In this document: positions 52,618 to 61,722 of the stretch, piece by piece
Position numbering within the stretch: position 1 is the stretch's first letter
How the letters are laid out: every line of letters begins with the position of its first letter
Position numbers and translations under genes: made by a program
The notes under the pieces: generated by a model
Seen by the model: the letters and a program-made list of their open reading frames with translations, nothing else
Database searches by the model: none
What the model was told of the DNA's origin: nothing
From: Lautropia sp. SCN 69-89
Lineage (GTDB): Bacteria; Pseudomonadota; Gammaproteobacteria; Burkholderiales; Burkholderiaceae_E
Reading direction: 5' to 3'
Assembly: GCA_001724855.1 (NCBI GenBank)
Contig: MEED01000010.1
Location: 1-64,000 of the forward strand
Length of the DNA stretch: 64,000 nt

Positions 52618-53733
52618 CTACAGGCGCAGCGCTCCGGCGTAGCCGGTCAGTTCCAGGTAGCCGCGGCCGATCTCGCGGCCGGCCTCGAGGGCGCGCACCG
52701 CCCCTTCCCAGTAGATCGTGCCGGTGCTCGCGCGCGTGTCGAGCTCCTGGTCGTCGAACAGCGGCTCGAGCGCGATCGAGCGTGCGCCGAGATCGAGCCG
52801 CATCGCCACCGGGTAGCGCGCGCCGGTGCGCGGCGAGGTCCAGCTGCGCATGGGCACGAAGCGCACCGCGGGGTCGGCGCCGGTGGATGCGGCGCCTGCG
52901 GCGCCGATCCAGCGCGCGTACGACCACGCGACGCCGCCGTCGCGTCGGCGGATCCGGAACGCGACGAGCGCCGAGCCGTCGTCCAGGTTCAGGCCGGTCC
53001 AGTCCCAGCCCTCGGCCGCCGCGTCGAGGATTTCGCTGGACCATTCGTGGTCGAGCCAGGCGACGCCTTCGACGGCGGCGCGCGCACCCTCGATGCGGAT
53101 CGCGCCGCGGGTGCGCAGCTGCGGACGGCTGTAGTAGCGGCTCGCCTGCCGCTCCAGCGGCCCCTTGCGCGAGAAGCCGGCGTCGCCTTGCGGCACCGGC
53201 GGTGCGTGCGCTTCGGCATCGAGTTCGATCGCGAAGCGCCGGTCCGCGATGCGCGCGTGGTAGCGGTCGGCCGCGTCGCGTTCGAGCGTCCAGTCATCGA
53301 TCGACAGCGCGGTGTCGTGCTCCGACGCGCTCGCCAGCCCGAAGCCTGCGCGGGCGGCTCGCTGCGAATGCACGAGATCGCCCCGCTCGGGCACGGCCAG
53401 CGCCGCGTGCGCGAGCAGCAGCTGCGTGGGCGCGAAGCGGCTCGGGTTGGCCGAGTCGTGACGGGTGCGCGAACGAAAGAAGGTGACTTGCACGCCCACG
53501 GGCTGGCCGCGATGCACGTCGTCGAGGCGTTGCAGCCAGCCGGTGAGGTACCACCACTCGGTGCGAAACGCCGGATGTGCGCCGTGGTCGCGCGGAAACG
53601 CGAGCGGCACGCCGCGTACGATCGGCGGATAGACGGACTCTCCTGCAAGCGCGGGTGGCGCGCGCAGCCCGCAACCGCCGAGCGCCAGTGCTGCGAGGGC
53701 CTCGCGACGGGCGCGGCGGCAGGGCGCGTTCAC
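52618..53733 (-). CDS. AttH-like lipocalin-fold protein (carotenoid 1,2-hydratase-like)
   Basis: A 371-aa protein. The N-terminus (LAALALGGCGLRAPPALAGE) looks like a lipoprotein signal with Cys. The body has the CrtC/AttH family marks FPRDHGAHPAFRTEWWYLTGWL, VGVQVTFFRSRT, YYSRPQLRTRGAIRIEG, AWLDHEWSS and WDWTGLNLDDGSALVAFRIRR. AttH-like proteins accompany an FtsX-type permease and ATPase and are thought to act in envelope lipid or hydrophobic ligand handling. Start GTG 53731-53733 overlaps the permease stop (GTGA). A true carotenoid hydratase is unlikely without carotenoid genes nearby. Confidence 0.82.
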   Translation of the reverse strand: MNAPCRRARREALAALALGGCGLRAPPALAGESVYPPIVRGVPLAFPRDHGAHPAFRTEWWYLTGWLQRLDDVHRGQPVGVQVTFFRSRTRHDSANPSRFAPTQLLLAHAALAVPERGDLVHSQRAARAGFGLASASEHDTALSIDDWTLERDAADRYHARIADRRFAIELDAEAHAPPVPQGDAGFSRKGPLERQASRYYSRPQLRTRGAIRIEGARAAVEGVAWLDHEWSSEILDAAAEGWDWTGLNLDDGSALVAFRIRRRDGGVAWSYARWIGAAGAASTGADPAVRFVPMRSWTSPRTGARYPVAMRLDLGARSIALEPLFDDQELDTRASTGTIYWEGAVRALEAGREIGRGYLELTGYAGALRL

Positions 53734-56324
53734 CAGTCCTCCCGCAGCGCGCGCACCGGTGCTTCGGACATCGCCGAGCGCGCCCCGAGGACCGCGGCGG
53801 ACACGCCCAGCGCAAGCAATGCGGCCGCGGCGGCGCCGAGCAGGCCGACGGGCCAGGACAGATCCATGGTCCAGTGAAACGACTGCGGATTCACGCGATG
53901 GACGAGCACCAGCGCGATCATCGCGCCGAGCACCGTGCCCCATGTGGCGGCGATGCCGATCTGCAACGCCGCTTCGGCAGCGAACAGCCGCGCGACCTCG
54001 CGCCTGCGCAGCCCCAGGTGGCGCAGCATGCCGAATTCGCGAACCCGGGCCAGCCCCTCTGCGGCCCACGCGGAGCCGGCGCCGAACAATGCGACCACGA
54101 TCGCGATCGCCTCGAGCGCGTAGGTGACCGCGAAGCTGCGATCGAAGATGCGCAGCGACAGTGCGCGCAGCTCGCCGGTCGTTCGCAGCTCGAGCCCGGT
54201 GACGTCCGACAGTGCCTCGCGCAGCGTTGCGATTGCCCTGGCGGGCGCAATCGACGCGTCGAACCACAATGCGACGTCGCTCGTCGTGGCGTCGCCGGTG
54301 AGCGCGCGGTAATCGGTCGCGTCGAGTGCGACCGCGCCGTGCTGGCGCGCGTAGTCGCGCCAGATTGCGGCAACGAAGAAGCGCTGCGTTGCCGCCGCAC
54401 CCGGCAGCGGCAAGGCGATACGGCTGCCCGCCGTCCAGCCGTAGAGGTCGGCAGCCGCCTCGCTCACGTAGACCGGCACCGTGTCCGGCGGCGGCGCGAG
54501 CCCCTCGCCGGTGATCGCCAGCCGTCGTTGCGGGCGCAGCGGATCGATCGGACGCGCGATCAGGACCAGCGATGGGCGCGACGGGTCGAGCGTGAGTTCG
54601 AGGCTGCGCGAGAACTCGGCGCGCGCCACGCCCGGGGCGCGCGCGAAGCGCTCGCGCAGTGCCGGATCGATCGCGGCCGTCGCCGCGCCGGAGGCGATCC
54701 GCGCGTACGCGTCGGCCGGAAGCACCGCGCCCAGCCAGCGGTCGACCGAGTCGCGAAAGCTCGACACCATGATCGCCATCGCGCCGGCCAGCGCGACGCT
54801 CGCGACGATGCCCGACATCGCCGCCGAGGCGCTCGCCGGCGCGCCGCGCAGCCGGTGCGCCGCCAGCCACGCGATCGGCCCCGCCGCGCGCGAAGAGGCC
54901 AGGCGCGCGAAGCCGCGCGAACTCACTGCCACCACGCGCGGCACCAGCGCGACGCCGCCGGCGAGCCACGCCGCGATCGCCGCGTACGAGGGCCAGGGGA
55001 TTCCGTCGAGCGGCGGCAGCGCGAGCGCCGCCGCACCACACACGAAGCAGCCGATCGGCCAGGCGAGCGCGGCCGCGCCGCCGCGTCCACGCAGCGTCTC
55101 CTCGACACTGCCGGCGCGCAGCGCGCGCGCGCCCGGCGTGCGGCTCGCTGCGAGTGCCGGCGCAATCGCGCCCAGAACCGCGGTGGCCAGGCCGGCTCCG
55201 GCGAAACCGAAGAGCGCCGGCGCGTCCAGCGCGAGCGCGGGTCGGCTGCCCGCGAAGTAGCCGCCGCCCAGGTCGCCGCCCACCCAGGCCAGCAGCGTCC
55301 CAGCGAGCGCCACGCCGGCCACCGCGCCCAGCGCCGCGCCGACCGAGCCCAGCAGCAACGCCTGGCCGAGCACTTGTGCGAGCAGCAGTCGCGGGCGCGC
55401 ACCCAGCACGCCGAGCAGCGCCAGTTCACGCTGCTGGCGCGCCACGCCGAGCGCCAGCGTCGCATGAACGATGTAGCCACCGGTGAGCAGCGCCACCAGC
55501 GCCAGCATGTCGAGATTCACGCGATAGGCGCGCGACAGGTTGGACATGCGCTGCCGGTTCGCGTCGGGTGCGCTCCAGACGGCATCGGGCGGCAGCAGCG
55601 CCTGCCAGCGCGCACGCAGGCGCGCCGCATCGCTCGTTTCCGCGAAGTGCAGGTCGAGGCGCGAGAGCCGGCCGAGCCAGCCCAGCCGCCATTGCATCGC
55701 GCCCAGGTCCATCACCGCGAGCTGCTGCCCGGCTCCGACCCGCGGCAGCGTACCCGCGACGCGCAGCGCGACCGTGCGCGCGCCCGCGCGCAGCCGCAGC
55801 GTGTCGCCTTCGGCCAGGCCGAGCGCCGACAGCGCGGCGTTCGACAGGAACACCGTGTCGTCGGCGAACAGCGGCGAAGCGGCGCCTGCCTGTTCACCGG
55901 CGCCGGGCGAGGGCAGCAGCGCGGGAGTCACCGCGGCGGCGCGGAAGGCATCGATGCCGATGACCCGCAAGGTTTCGTCGGGCCGGTCGGCGAGCGCGAA
56001 GACTGCGTCGATCACCGGGCTCACCGAGGCGCCGTCCGCTTCGGCGGCGAGCCGCGGATACAGCGTTTCGTCGAAGCTGCCGGCGCGCGCGCGCACCTGC
56101 GCCTGCGCCTCGCCGTTCACCGTGGACATCGCCGCCGCGAACTCCTCGAGCGCCGAGCGATTCACCAGGTGGATCGCCAGTGCCAGCGCCACGCCGATCG
56201 CGATCGCGAGCACTGCGGTCAGCGCGCGCCCGGGCTGCGCGCGCGCCTGTGCACGCCACAGCCAGCCGAGCAGCGCCAGGCGCCCATCGGCGGCGCGCGC
56301 GAACGCGGCCGCGAGCGCGCTCAT
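53730..56324 (-). CDS. FtsX/MacB-type ABC transporter permease
   Basis: An 864-aa permease with two FtsX-like modules. A first helix (RALTAVLAIAIGVALALAIHLV) is followed by a large periplasmic domain (about 45-270), then helices with LALVALLTGGYIVHATLALGVARQQRELALLGVLGARPRLLLAQVL. The second half repeats this, ending with LEAIAIVVALFGAGSAWAAEGLARVREFGMLRHLGLRRREVARLFAAEA. Such permeases move lipoproteins, lipids or peptides or transmit mechanical force rather than importing nutrients. The ATG (56322-56324) overlaps the ATPase stop. It corresponds to AttF/AttG in one chain. Confidence 0.87.
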   Translation of the reverse strand: MSALAAAFARAADGRLALLGWLWRAQARAQPGRALTAVLAIAIGVALALAIHLVNRSALEEFAAAMSTVNGEAQAQVRARAGSFDETLYPRLAAEADGASVSPVIDAVFALADRPDETLRVIGIDAFRAAAVTPALLPSPGAGEQAGAASPLFADDTVFLSNAALSALGLAEGDTLRLRAGARTVALRVAGTLPRVGAGQQLAVMDLGAMQWRLGWLGRLSRLDLHFAETSDAARLRARWQALLPPDAVWSAPDANRQRMSNLSRAYRVNLDMLALVALLTGGYIVHATLALGVARQQRELALLGVLGARPRLLLAQVLGQALLLGSVGAALGAVAGVALAGTLLAWVGGDLGGGYFAGSRPALALDAPALFGFAGAGLATAVLGAIAPALAASRTPGARALRAGSVEETLRGRGGAAALAWPIGCFVCGAAALALPPLDGIPWPSYAAIAAWLAGGVALVPRVVAVSSRGFARLASSRAAGPIAWLAAHRLRGAPASASAAMSGIVASVALAGAMAIMVSSFRDSVDRWLGAVLPADAYARIASGAATAAIDPALRERFARAPGVARAEFSRSLELTLDPSRPSLVLIARPIDPLRPQRRLAITGEGLAPPPDTVPVYVSEAAADLYGWTAGSRIALPLPGAAATQRFFVAAIWRDYARQHGAVALDATDYRALTGDATTSDVALWFDASIAPARAIATLREALSDVTGLELRTTGELRALSLRIFDRSFAVTYALEAIAIVVALFGAGSAWAAEGLARVREFGMLRHLGLRRREVARLFAAEAALQIGIAATWGTVLGAMIALVLVHRVNPQSFHWTMDLSWPVGLLGAAAAALLALGVSAAVLGARSAMSEAPVRALREDW

Positions 56325-57013
56325 GGCAGCGTCGCGTCGTCGGCGCGCAGGCCGCGCGCGTCCAGCCGAAGCCGGCGATGGGCGATCGCGGCGGCCTGCT
56401 TCGAGTGCGTGACCAGCACCAGCGCAGCGCCGCTCGATTCGACCGTTTCGGCGATCAACGCCAGCGCCTGCGCAGCGGTGGTGGGGTCGAGGTTGCCGGT
56501 GGGCTCGTCGGCGAGCACCAGCGCCGGCGCGTGCACCAGCGCGCGCGCGAGCGCCACGCGCTGCTGCTCGCCGCCCGAAAGTTCGCGCGGCCATGCGCGC
56601 TCGCGCCCGGCCAGCCCGACGCGCGCGAGCATCGCGGCCGAGCGCTCGAGCGCGGCACCGGGGACAATGCCGTTCAGCAGCAGCGGCACCGCGACGTTGC
56701 GCGCCGCATCCAGGTGCGGCAACAGGTGGAATGCCTGGAACACGAAGCCGATCGCGCTGCGCCGGAAGCGTGCCGCGACGTCGGCGTCGAGCGCGGAGAC
56801 CTCGGTGCCGGCGACGCGCACCGTCCCGGCGTCGACCGGTTCGAGGCCGGCGATCAGGTTCAACAGCGTCGACTTGCCGCTGCCCGACTCGCCGAGCAGC
56901 GCGACGCGTTCGCCGCGCGCCACGCTCATGCCGACGCCGTCGAGCACCGCGCGTCCGGCGAACGCCTTGCGAACGCCGATCAGCTCGACCGCAGGTGTCG
57001 TCGATGCGGGCAA
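56321..57013 (-). CDS. LolD/MacB-type ABC transporter ATP-binding protein
   Basis: A protein of about 230 aa. Walker A is GESGSGKSTLLNLIAG, with FRRSAIGFVFQAFHLLPHLDAARNVAVPLL, signature LSGGEQQRVALARALV and Walker B ALVLADEPTGNLD, all typical of the LolD/MacB/FtsE group that pairs with FtsX-like permeases. No ATG is available; TTG 57011-57013 (PASTTPAVELIG) is the best start and lies 5 bases after selD. It forms an operon with the permease and the AttH-like gene. Confidence 0.86.
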   Translation of the reverse strand: MPASTTPAVELIGVRKAFAGRAVLDGVGMSVARGERVALLGESGSGKSTLLNLIAGLEPVDAGTVRVAGTEVSALDADVAARFRRSAIGFVFQAFHLLPHLDAARNVAVPLLLNGIVPGAALERSAAMLARVGLAGRERAWPRELSGGEQQRVALARALVHAPALVLADEPTGNLDPTTAAQALALIAETVESSGAALVLVTHSKQAAAIAHRRLRLDARGLRADDATLP

Positions 57014-57018
57014 CGACT

Positions 57019-58080
57019 TCAGGCGAGCACCTCGACGCCCGGCTCGCCGGCGACGAGCTCGCCGATCTCGCAGGCGGCGTCGAAGCCGTCGCGGCGGAAG
57101 ATCGCGAGCACTTCGCCGACCGCGTCGGGCGCGCAGGCCACCAGCAGGCCGCCGGAAGTCTGCGGATCGGTCATCAGCGTGCGCTGGCGCTCGTCGATGC
57201 CGGCGGCCAGCCGCACTTCGTGCCCGTAGCCGGCCCAGTTGCGCTGCGAGGCGCCGGTGGCGAAGCCGCGCGCGAGCAGCTCGTCGACGCCCGCGATCCG
57301 CGGCACCGACGACGCCGAAATGCGTGCCGAGAGCCGCGCGCCGTGGCAGACCTCGAGCAGGTGGCCGAGCAGGCCGAAGCCGGTGACGTCGGTGAGCGCG
57401 TGCACCGAATCGAGTTTCGCCAGCGCCTGGCCGGGCGTGTTGAGCCGGGTCGTGCTGGCGAGCATCGCGGCGTAGCCGTCGGCCGACAGTTCGCCCTTCT
57501 TGAGCGCCGCCGACAGCACGCCCACGCCGAGCGGCTTGCCGAGCACCAGCCGGTCGCCCGGGCGCGCGCCGGTGTTGCGCTTGATCCGGTCGGGATGGCC
57601 GATGCCGAGCACGACCAGGCCGTAGATCGGCTCGACCGAGTCGATCGTGTGCCCTCCCGCGATCGGGATGCCGGCCGCGGCACAGACCGACTCGCCGCCT
57701 TCGAGGATGCGGCGGATCACGTCGAGCGGCAGCCGGTCGACCGGCATCGCCACCAGCGCGAGCGCCATGATCGGCGTACCGCCCATCGCATAGACGTCGG
57801 AGATCGCGTTGGTGGCCGCGATGCGCCCGAAGTCGAACGGGTCGTCGACGATCGGCATGAAGAAATCGGTGGTCGCGATCAGCGCCTGCTCGTCGTTGAG
57901 CCGGTAGACCGCGGCGTCGTCGGCGCTTTCGATGCCCACCAGCAGTTGCGGCGGCACCGGCAGGCGCGACGCGCCCTGCAGGATCTCGGAGAGCACGCCC
58001 GGGGCGATCTTGCAGCCGCAGCCGCCGCCGTGCGAAAAGGAGGTCAGTCGCGGCGCTTGCGCGATCTCGGGTGCGTTCAT
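57019..58080 (-). CDS. selD: selenide, water dikinase (selenophosphate synthetase)
   Basis: A 353-aa enzyme that makes selenophosphate from selenide and ATP. The glycine-rich active site is SHGGGCGCKIAP with catalytic C21 and K24; the position sometimes occupied by selenocysteine is a normal Cys codon. TTDFFMPIVDDPFDFGRIAATNAISDVYAMGG and HALTDVTGFGLLGHLLE are family motifs. The start overlaps the senB stop (58077-58080, ATGA), so the two are co-translated. This suggests the product feeds SenB as well as, or instead of, tRNA and Sec synthesis. No selA, selB or mnmH is in the window. Confidence 0.95.
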   Translation of the reverse strand: MNAPEIAQAPRLTSFSHGGGCGCKIAPGVLSEILQGASRLPVPPQLLVGIESADDAAVYRLNDEQALIATTDFFMPIVDDPFDFGRIAATNAISDVYAMGGTPIMALALVAMPVDRLPLDVIRRILEGGESVCAAAGIPIAGGHTIDSVEPIYGLVVLGIGHPDRIKRNTGARPGDRLVLGKPLGVGVLSAALKKGELSADGYAAMLASTTRLNTPGQALAKLDSVHALTDVTGFGLLGHLLEVCHGARLSARISASSVPRIAGVDELLARGFATGASQRNWAGYGHEVRLAAGIDERQRTLMTDPQTSGGLLVACAPDAVGEVLAIFRRDGFDAACEIGELVAGEPGVEVLA

Positions 58081-59093
58081 CGTTCGGTGGTCCGGGAAGA
58101 AGGCAAAGGCACGCTGCCGGCGCGCCTGTGGGCAAGCAGATTATGCGCCAGCGCGAGCACGGCCGCTGCCTCGCGCTGCGGCGCGAAGTGCGGCGCGCAG
58201 CGCGCACAGTGCACGCGCAGCCGCTCGAGGAAGGCCGGTTCGTCGCGGCAGCGCCGGATCAGCGCGGCCAGCGCGGCGTCGTCGCCCACCGGGAAGAAGC
58301 CCGGGTAGTCGGCGCCGAGCATCCCGGTCGAGCCGCCGATCCGCGACGCCAGCACCGGCACGCCGGCGGTCACCGCCTCGATGAGCACGTTGGCGCCGCC
58401 TTCGATCAGCGACGGCAGCAGCAGCAGGCGGCCGCGGCGGATCAGCGCGCGCGTGGTCGCGTGCGCAAGCGGGCCGCGCAGCTCGATGCGCGGATCGACA
58501 CGTGCCGCTTCGCGCATCTGCCGCGCGAGCGCTTCGTCGTGCGCGCCGCCGACGTGGACCAGCCGGATGCGCCGCGAGGCCGCGTCGTCGAGCCGCGCCA
58601 GCGCGCGCACTGCGGTGAGCGGATCCTTCTCCGCCCGCAGGTGGCCGACCAGCAGCAGGTCGAAGGTTCGCTGTCGCGGCGTGCCCGGCGAGAGCGCCGG
58701 CGCCGACTGTTCGATCACCGTCGCACGTCCGCGCAGTGCGGGGGGCAGTTCTTCGAGGCCCTGCGGCTGCAGTACCACCAGCCGGCGGGCGAGCTCGAGC
58801 GAGTGCTGCGCGTCGCGATCATCGCGGATGTCCCGGTACAGGTCGGTGCCGGTGAGCACCAGCGCCACCGGCCGGCCGCTGGCAGCGAACGCGGCGATCG
58901 CCGGCGCCGAGCGCCGCGCGTGCAGTGCGATCATCGCGTCGTCGGGTTCATTGTTCCAGTCGCGCGCGATGCGCACGCGGTAGTGTGCGCGCAGGAACTG
59001 CGCCCAGCGGCGCGCCGTCTGCCAGTTCCCGGTGTTGGCGTCGGCCAGCGTCGGCGAGACGATCAGGATCCGGCCGGCCGGCAACCTGCTCAC
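58077..59093 (-). CDS. senB: selenosugar synthase SenB-like glycosyltransferase
   Basis: A 338-aa GT-B fold protein of the group (TIGR04348) that includes SenB of selenoneine synthesis. Features are GRILIVSPTLADANTGNWQTARRWAQFL, VRIARDWNNEPDDAMIALHARRSA, LVLTGTDLYRDI, LLLVGHLRAEKDPLTAVRAL and LLLPSLIEGGANVLIEAVTAGVPVLASRIGG (UDP-sugar site). SenB joins selenophosphate and a UDP-N-acetylhexosamine to a selenosugar with a C-Se bond. The overlap with selD strongly supports this. No SenA (EgtB-like) gene is visible. Start GTG 59091-59093 is the best guess; longer frames run into fabI. Confidence 0.82.
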   Translation of the reverse strand: MSRLPAGRILIVSPTLADANTGNWQTARRWAQFLRAHYRVRIARDWNNEPDDAMIALHARRSAPAIAAFAASGRPVALVLTGTDLYRDIRDDRDAQHSLELARRLVVLQPQGLEELPPALRGRATVIEQSAPALSPGTPRQRTFDLLLVGHLRAEKDPLTAVRALARLDDAASRRIRLVHVGGAHDEALARQMREAARVDPRIELRGPLAHATTRALIRRGRLLLLPSLIEGGANVLIEAVTAGVPVLASRIGGSTGMLGADYPGFFPVGDDAALAALIRRCRDEPAFLERLRVHCARCAPHFAPQREAAAVLALAHNLLAHRRAGSVPLPSSRTTER

Positions 59094-59106
59094 GCGGGGG
59101 CGTCCG

Positions 59107-59901
59107 CTAATCTCCGTGCAGCTCCATGCCGCCGACCACCTGGCTGAACCCGGCATCGACGTAGGTGATCTCGGCCGTGACGCCCGCCGCGAGGTCTGAC
59201 AGCAGGAACGCGGCGACGTTGCCGACGTCCTCGATCGTGACGTTGCGCCGCAGCGGCGCATGGCTGCCGACGAAGTCGAGGATGCGCGAGAAATCCTTGA
59301 TGCCGCTGGCCGCCAGCGTGCGGATCGGCCCGGCCGAGATGCCGTTCACGCGGATGCCCTGCGGGCCGAGGTCGCTCGCCAGGTAGCGCACCGCCGCCTC
59401 GAGGCTCGCCTTGGCCAGCCCCATCATGTTGTAGTGCGGCAGTACGCGCACCGCGCCGAGGTAGCTCAGCGTGAGCATCGCGCCGGCGCGGCCCTGCATC
59501 ATCGGCAGCGCGGCCTTCGCCAGCGCGACCAGGCTGTACGCGGAGACGTCGTGCGACACCCGGAACGACTCGCGGTTCGCACCGTCGAGGAAGTTGCCCG
59601 CGATCGCCTCGCGCGGCGCGAATGCGATCGCGTGAACCAGTCCGTCCAGCCCGTCCCAGCGTTCGCGCAGCGCCGCGAACAGCGTGTCGATCTGCGCGTC
59701 CTCGGAGACGTCGCAGGGGAACACCAGCGACGAGCCGAACCCGGCGGCCATCTCGGTGACGCGGCCCTGGAAGCGCTCGTTCTGGTAGGTGAACGCGAGT
59801 TCGGCGCCCTGGTCGCGACAGGCCCGCGCGATGCCCCAGGCGATCGAACGGTTCGACAGCAGGCCGGTGATCAGGATGCGCTTGCCGGCAAGGAATCCCA
59901 T
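59107..59901 (-). CDS. fabI: enoyl-[acyl-carrier-protein] reductase (NADH)
   Basis: A 264-aa short-chain dehydrogenase fold enzyme of fatty acid synthesis. [35 protein letters not shown] is the NAD site of Fab[20 protein letters not shown] the substrate loop, and [24 protein letters not shown] the Tyr-x6-Tyr...Lys active site. The start is ATG 59899-59901, 27 bases from the divergent yejA start. senB follows 13 bases later, so fabI may drive the selenium operon. Confidence 0.95.
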   Translation of the reverse strand: MGFLAGKRILITGLLSNRSIAWGIARACRDQGAELAFTYQNERFQGRVTEMAAGFGSSLVFPCDVSEDAQIDTLFAALRERWDGLDGLVHAIAFAPREAIAGNFLDGANRESFRVSHDVSAYSLVALAKAALPMMQGRAGAMLTLSYLGAVRVLPHYNMMGLAKASLEAAVRYLASDLGPQGIRVNGISAGPIRTLAASGIKDFSRILDFVGSHAPLRRNVTIEDVGNVAAFLLSDLAAGVTAEITYVDAGFSQVVGGMELHGD

Positions 59902-59928
59902 TCGGGGTCTCCGCTAGAATCTTCGACG

Positions 59929-61722
59929 ATGACGATTGTCGCACGCGTTGCTCTGGCGCTGACGCTGGGCGCCCTGGCCGGCCCGGCGCTGGCCGTCCAT
60001 GCGCTGGCATGGGGCGACACGCCGAAGTACCCGCCGGGCTTTGCCCATTTCGACTACGTGAACCCGCAGGCGCCCAGGGGCGGCACGTTGAACCTCGCGG
60101 GCTACGGTTCGTTCGACAAGCTCAATCCGTTCACGCTGCGCGGCCTGCCGGCCGCGGGGCTGGGAACGCTGATGTTCGAGACGCTCGCCGTGGCGAGCGA
60201 CGACGAGCCGTTCTCGATGTACGGCCTGCTCGCCGACGACATCCGCTTCGCCGACGACGGCCTGTCGATCACCTTCCACCTGAACCCGCGCGCGCGGTTC
60301 TGGAACGGCGATCCGGTCACCGCCGAGGACGTGCGGCACTCGTTCGCGCTGCTCACCGGCAAGCAGGCGCATCCGCGCTTCCGGCAGTACTTCGCCGACG
60401 TTGCGCGCGTGGTGGCGGTCGACGCGGCCACGGTGCGCTTCGAGTTCGCGCGCCGCAACCACGAACTGCACATGATCATCGGCATGCAGCTGCCGGTGTT
60501 CTCGCACAAGTGGGGCGCGGGCCAGCCGTTCGACCGCGTGGTGCAGGACGAGCCGGTGACCAGCGGCCCGTACCGGATCGAGCGCTTCGACTGGGGCAAG
60601 ACGATCGCCTACCGCCGCGCTCCCGCCTGGTGGGCTGCCGACCTGAACGTGCGCCGCGGCATGTTCAACTTCGACCGCGTCGTCTACAAGTACTTCAAGG
60701 ACGAAACCGCGCGCCTCGAAGGCTTCAAGGCCGGCGAATTCGACTGGGTCGCCGAGAACTCGGCGAAGAACTGGGCGCGCGGCCACGTCGGACGGCACTA
60801 CGACTCGGGCGAGATCGTCAAGCGCGAATTCCGTCACTCGAACTCGGCGGGCATGCAGGGCTTCGTGCTGAACACCCGGCGTCCGGAGTTCGCCGACGTG
60901 CGCGTGCGCCACGCGCTCGCGCTCGCGATGGACTTCGAGTGGATGAACCGGCAGGTGTTCTACGGCCAGTACGTTCGCAGCACCAGCTACTTCACCAACA
61001 GCGAGATGGAGGCGAAGGGCCTGCCGTCGGCCGACGAGCTCGCGCTGCTCGAGCCGCTGCGCGCGCAGCTCGACCCCGCCGTGTTCGGCGAGGCGGTGAT
61101 GCCGCCCGGCACCGACCCGCCGTCGAGCCTGCGGGCAAACCTGCGCCGCGCGCTCGCGTTGCTCGCGCAGGCCGGCTGGAACGTCGACGACGAGGGCATG
61201 CTGCGCAACGCCCAGGGGCAGGCGTTCGGCTTCGAGATCCTCAGCTACTCGAAGGGCCTCGAGCGCGTCGCAGTGCCCTGGGCGCGCAACCTCGAGAAGC
61301 TCGGCATCGCTGCGCGCCTGCGGATCACCGATCCGGCGCTGTACCAGAAGCGGATGGACGAATTCGACTTCGACGTCGCGATCCACCTGTACGCGGCGAG
61401 CCAGACGCCGGGCAACGAGCTGATCGAGCGCTTCACCTCGGCGGCGGCCGACGAAAAGGGCTCGGACAACTTCGCGGGTATCCACGACCCGGCGGTCGAT
61501 GCCATCGTGCAGCGGCTGCTGGTGAGCCGCACGCGGGCCGAACTGGTCACCGCGGCGCGCGCGCTCGATCGGGTGTTGCGCGCTGGCTGGTACCTGGTGC
61601 CGCATTTCTATGCGCCCGCGCACCACGTCGCCTGGCGTGCGCGCCTGGCGCACCCCGATACGCTGCCGCTCTACTACGCGGCCGAGACCTGGCTGCTCGA
61701 AACCTGGTGGGAGAAGCGCTGA
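59929..61722 (+). CDS. yejA: peptide ABC transporter substrate-binding protein
   Basis: A 597-aa periplasmic protein with signal peptide (ARVALALTLGALAGPALA) and the SBP_bac_5 fold of the YejA branch: HALAWGDTPKYPPGFAHFDYVNPQAPRGGTLNLAGYGSFDKLNPFTLRG, FHLNPRARFWNGDPVTAEDVRHSF, QDEPVTSGPYRIERFDWGKTIAYRR. It binds peptides (or microcin C-like compounds in E. coli). ATG 59929 precedes yejB, and the stop overlaps the yejB start. Confidence 0.92.
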   Translation: MTIVARVALALTLGALAGPALAVHALAWGDTPKYPPGFAHFDYVNPQAPRGGTLNLAGYGSFDKLNPFTLRGLPAAGLGTLMFETLAVASDDEPFSMYGLLADDIRFADDGLSITFHLNPRARFWNGDPVTAEDVRHSFALLTGKQAHPRFRQYFADVARVVAVDAATVRFEFARRNHELHMIIGMQLPVFSHKWGAGQPFDRVVQDEPVTSGPYRIERFDWGKTIAYRRAPAWWAADLNVRRGMFNFDRVVYKYFKDETARLEGFKAGEFDWVAENSAKNWARGHVGRHYDSGEIVKREFRHSNSAGMQGFVLNTRRPEFADVRVRHALALAMDFEWMNRQVFYGQYVRSTSYFTNSEMEAKGLPSADELALLEPLRAQLDPAVFGEAVMPPGTDPPSSLRANLRRALALLAQAGWNVDDEGMLRNAQGQAFGFEILSYSKGLERVAVPWARNLEKLGIAARLRITDPALYQKRMDEFDFDVAIHLYAASQTPGNELIERFTSAAADEKGSDNFAGIHDPAVDAIVQRLLVSRTRAELVTAARALDRVLRAGWYLVPHFYAPAHHVAWRARLAHPDTLPLYYAAETWLLETWWEKR

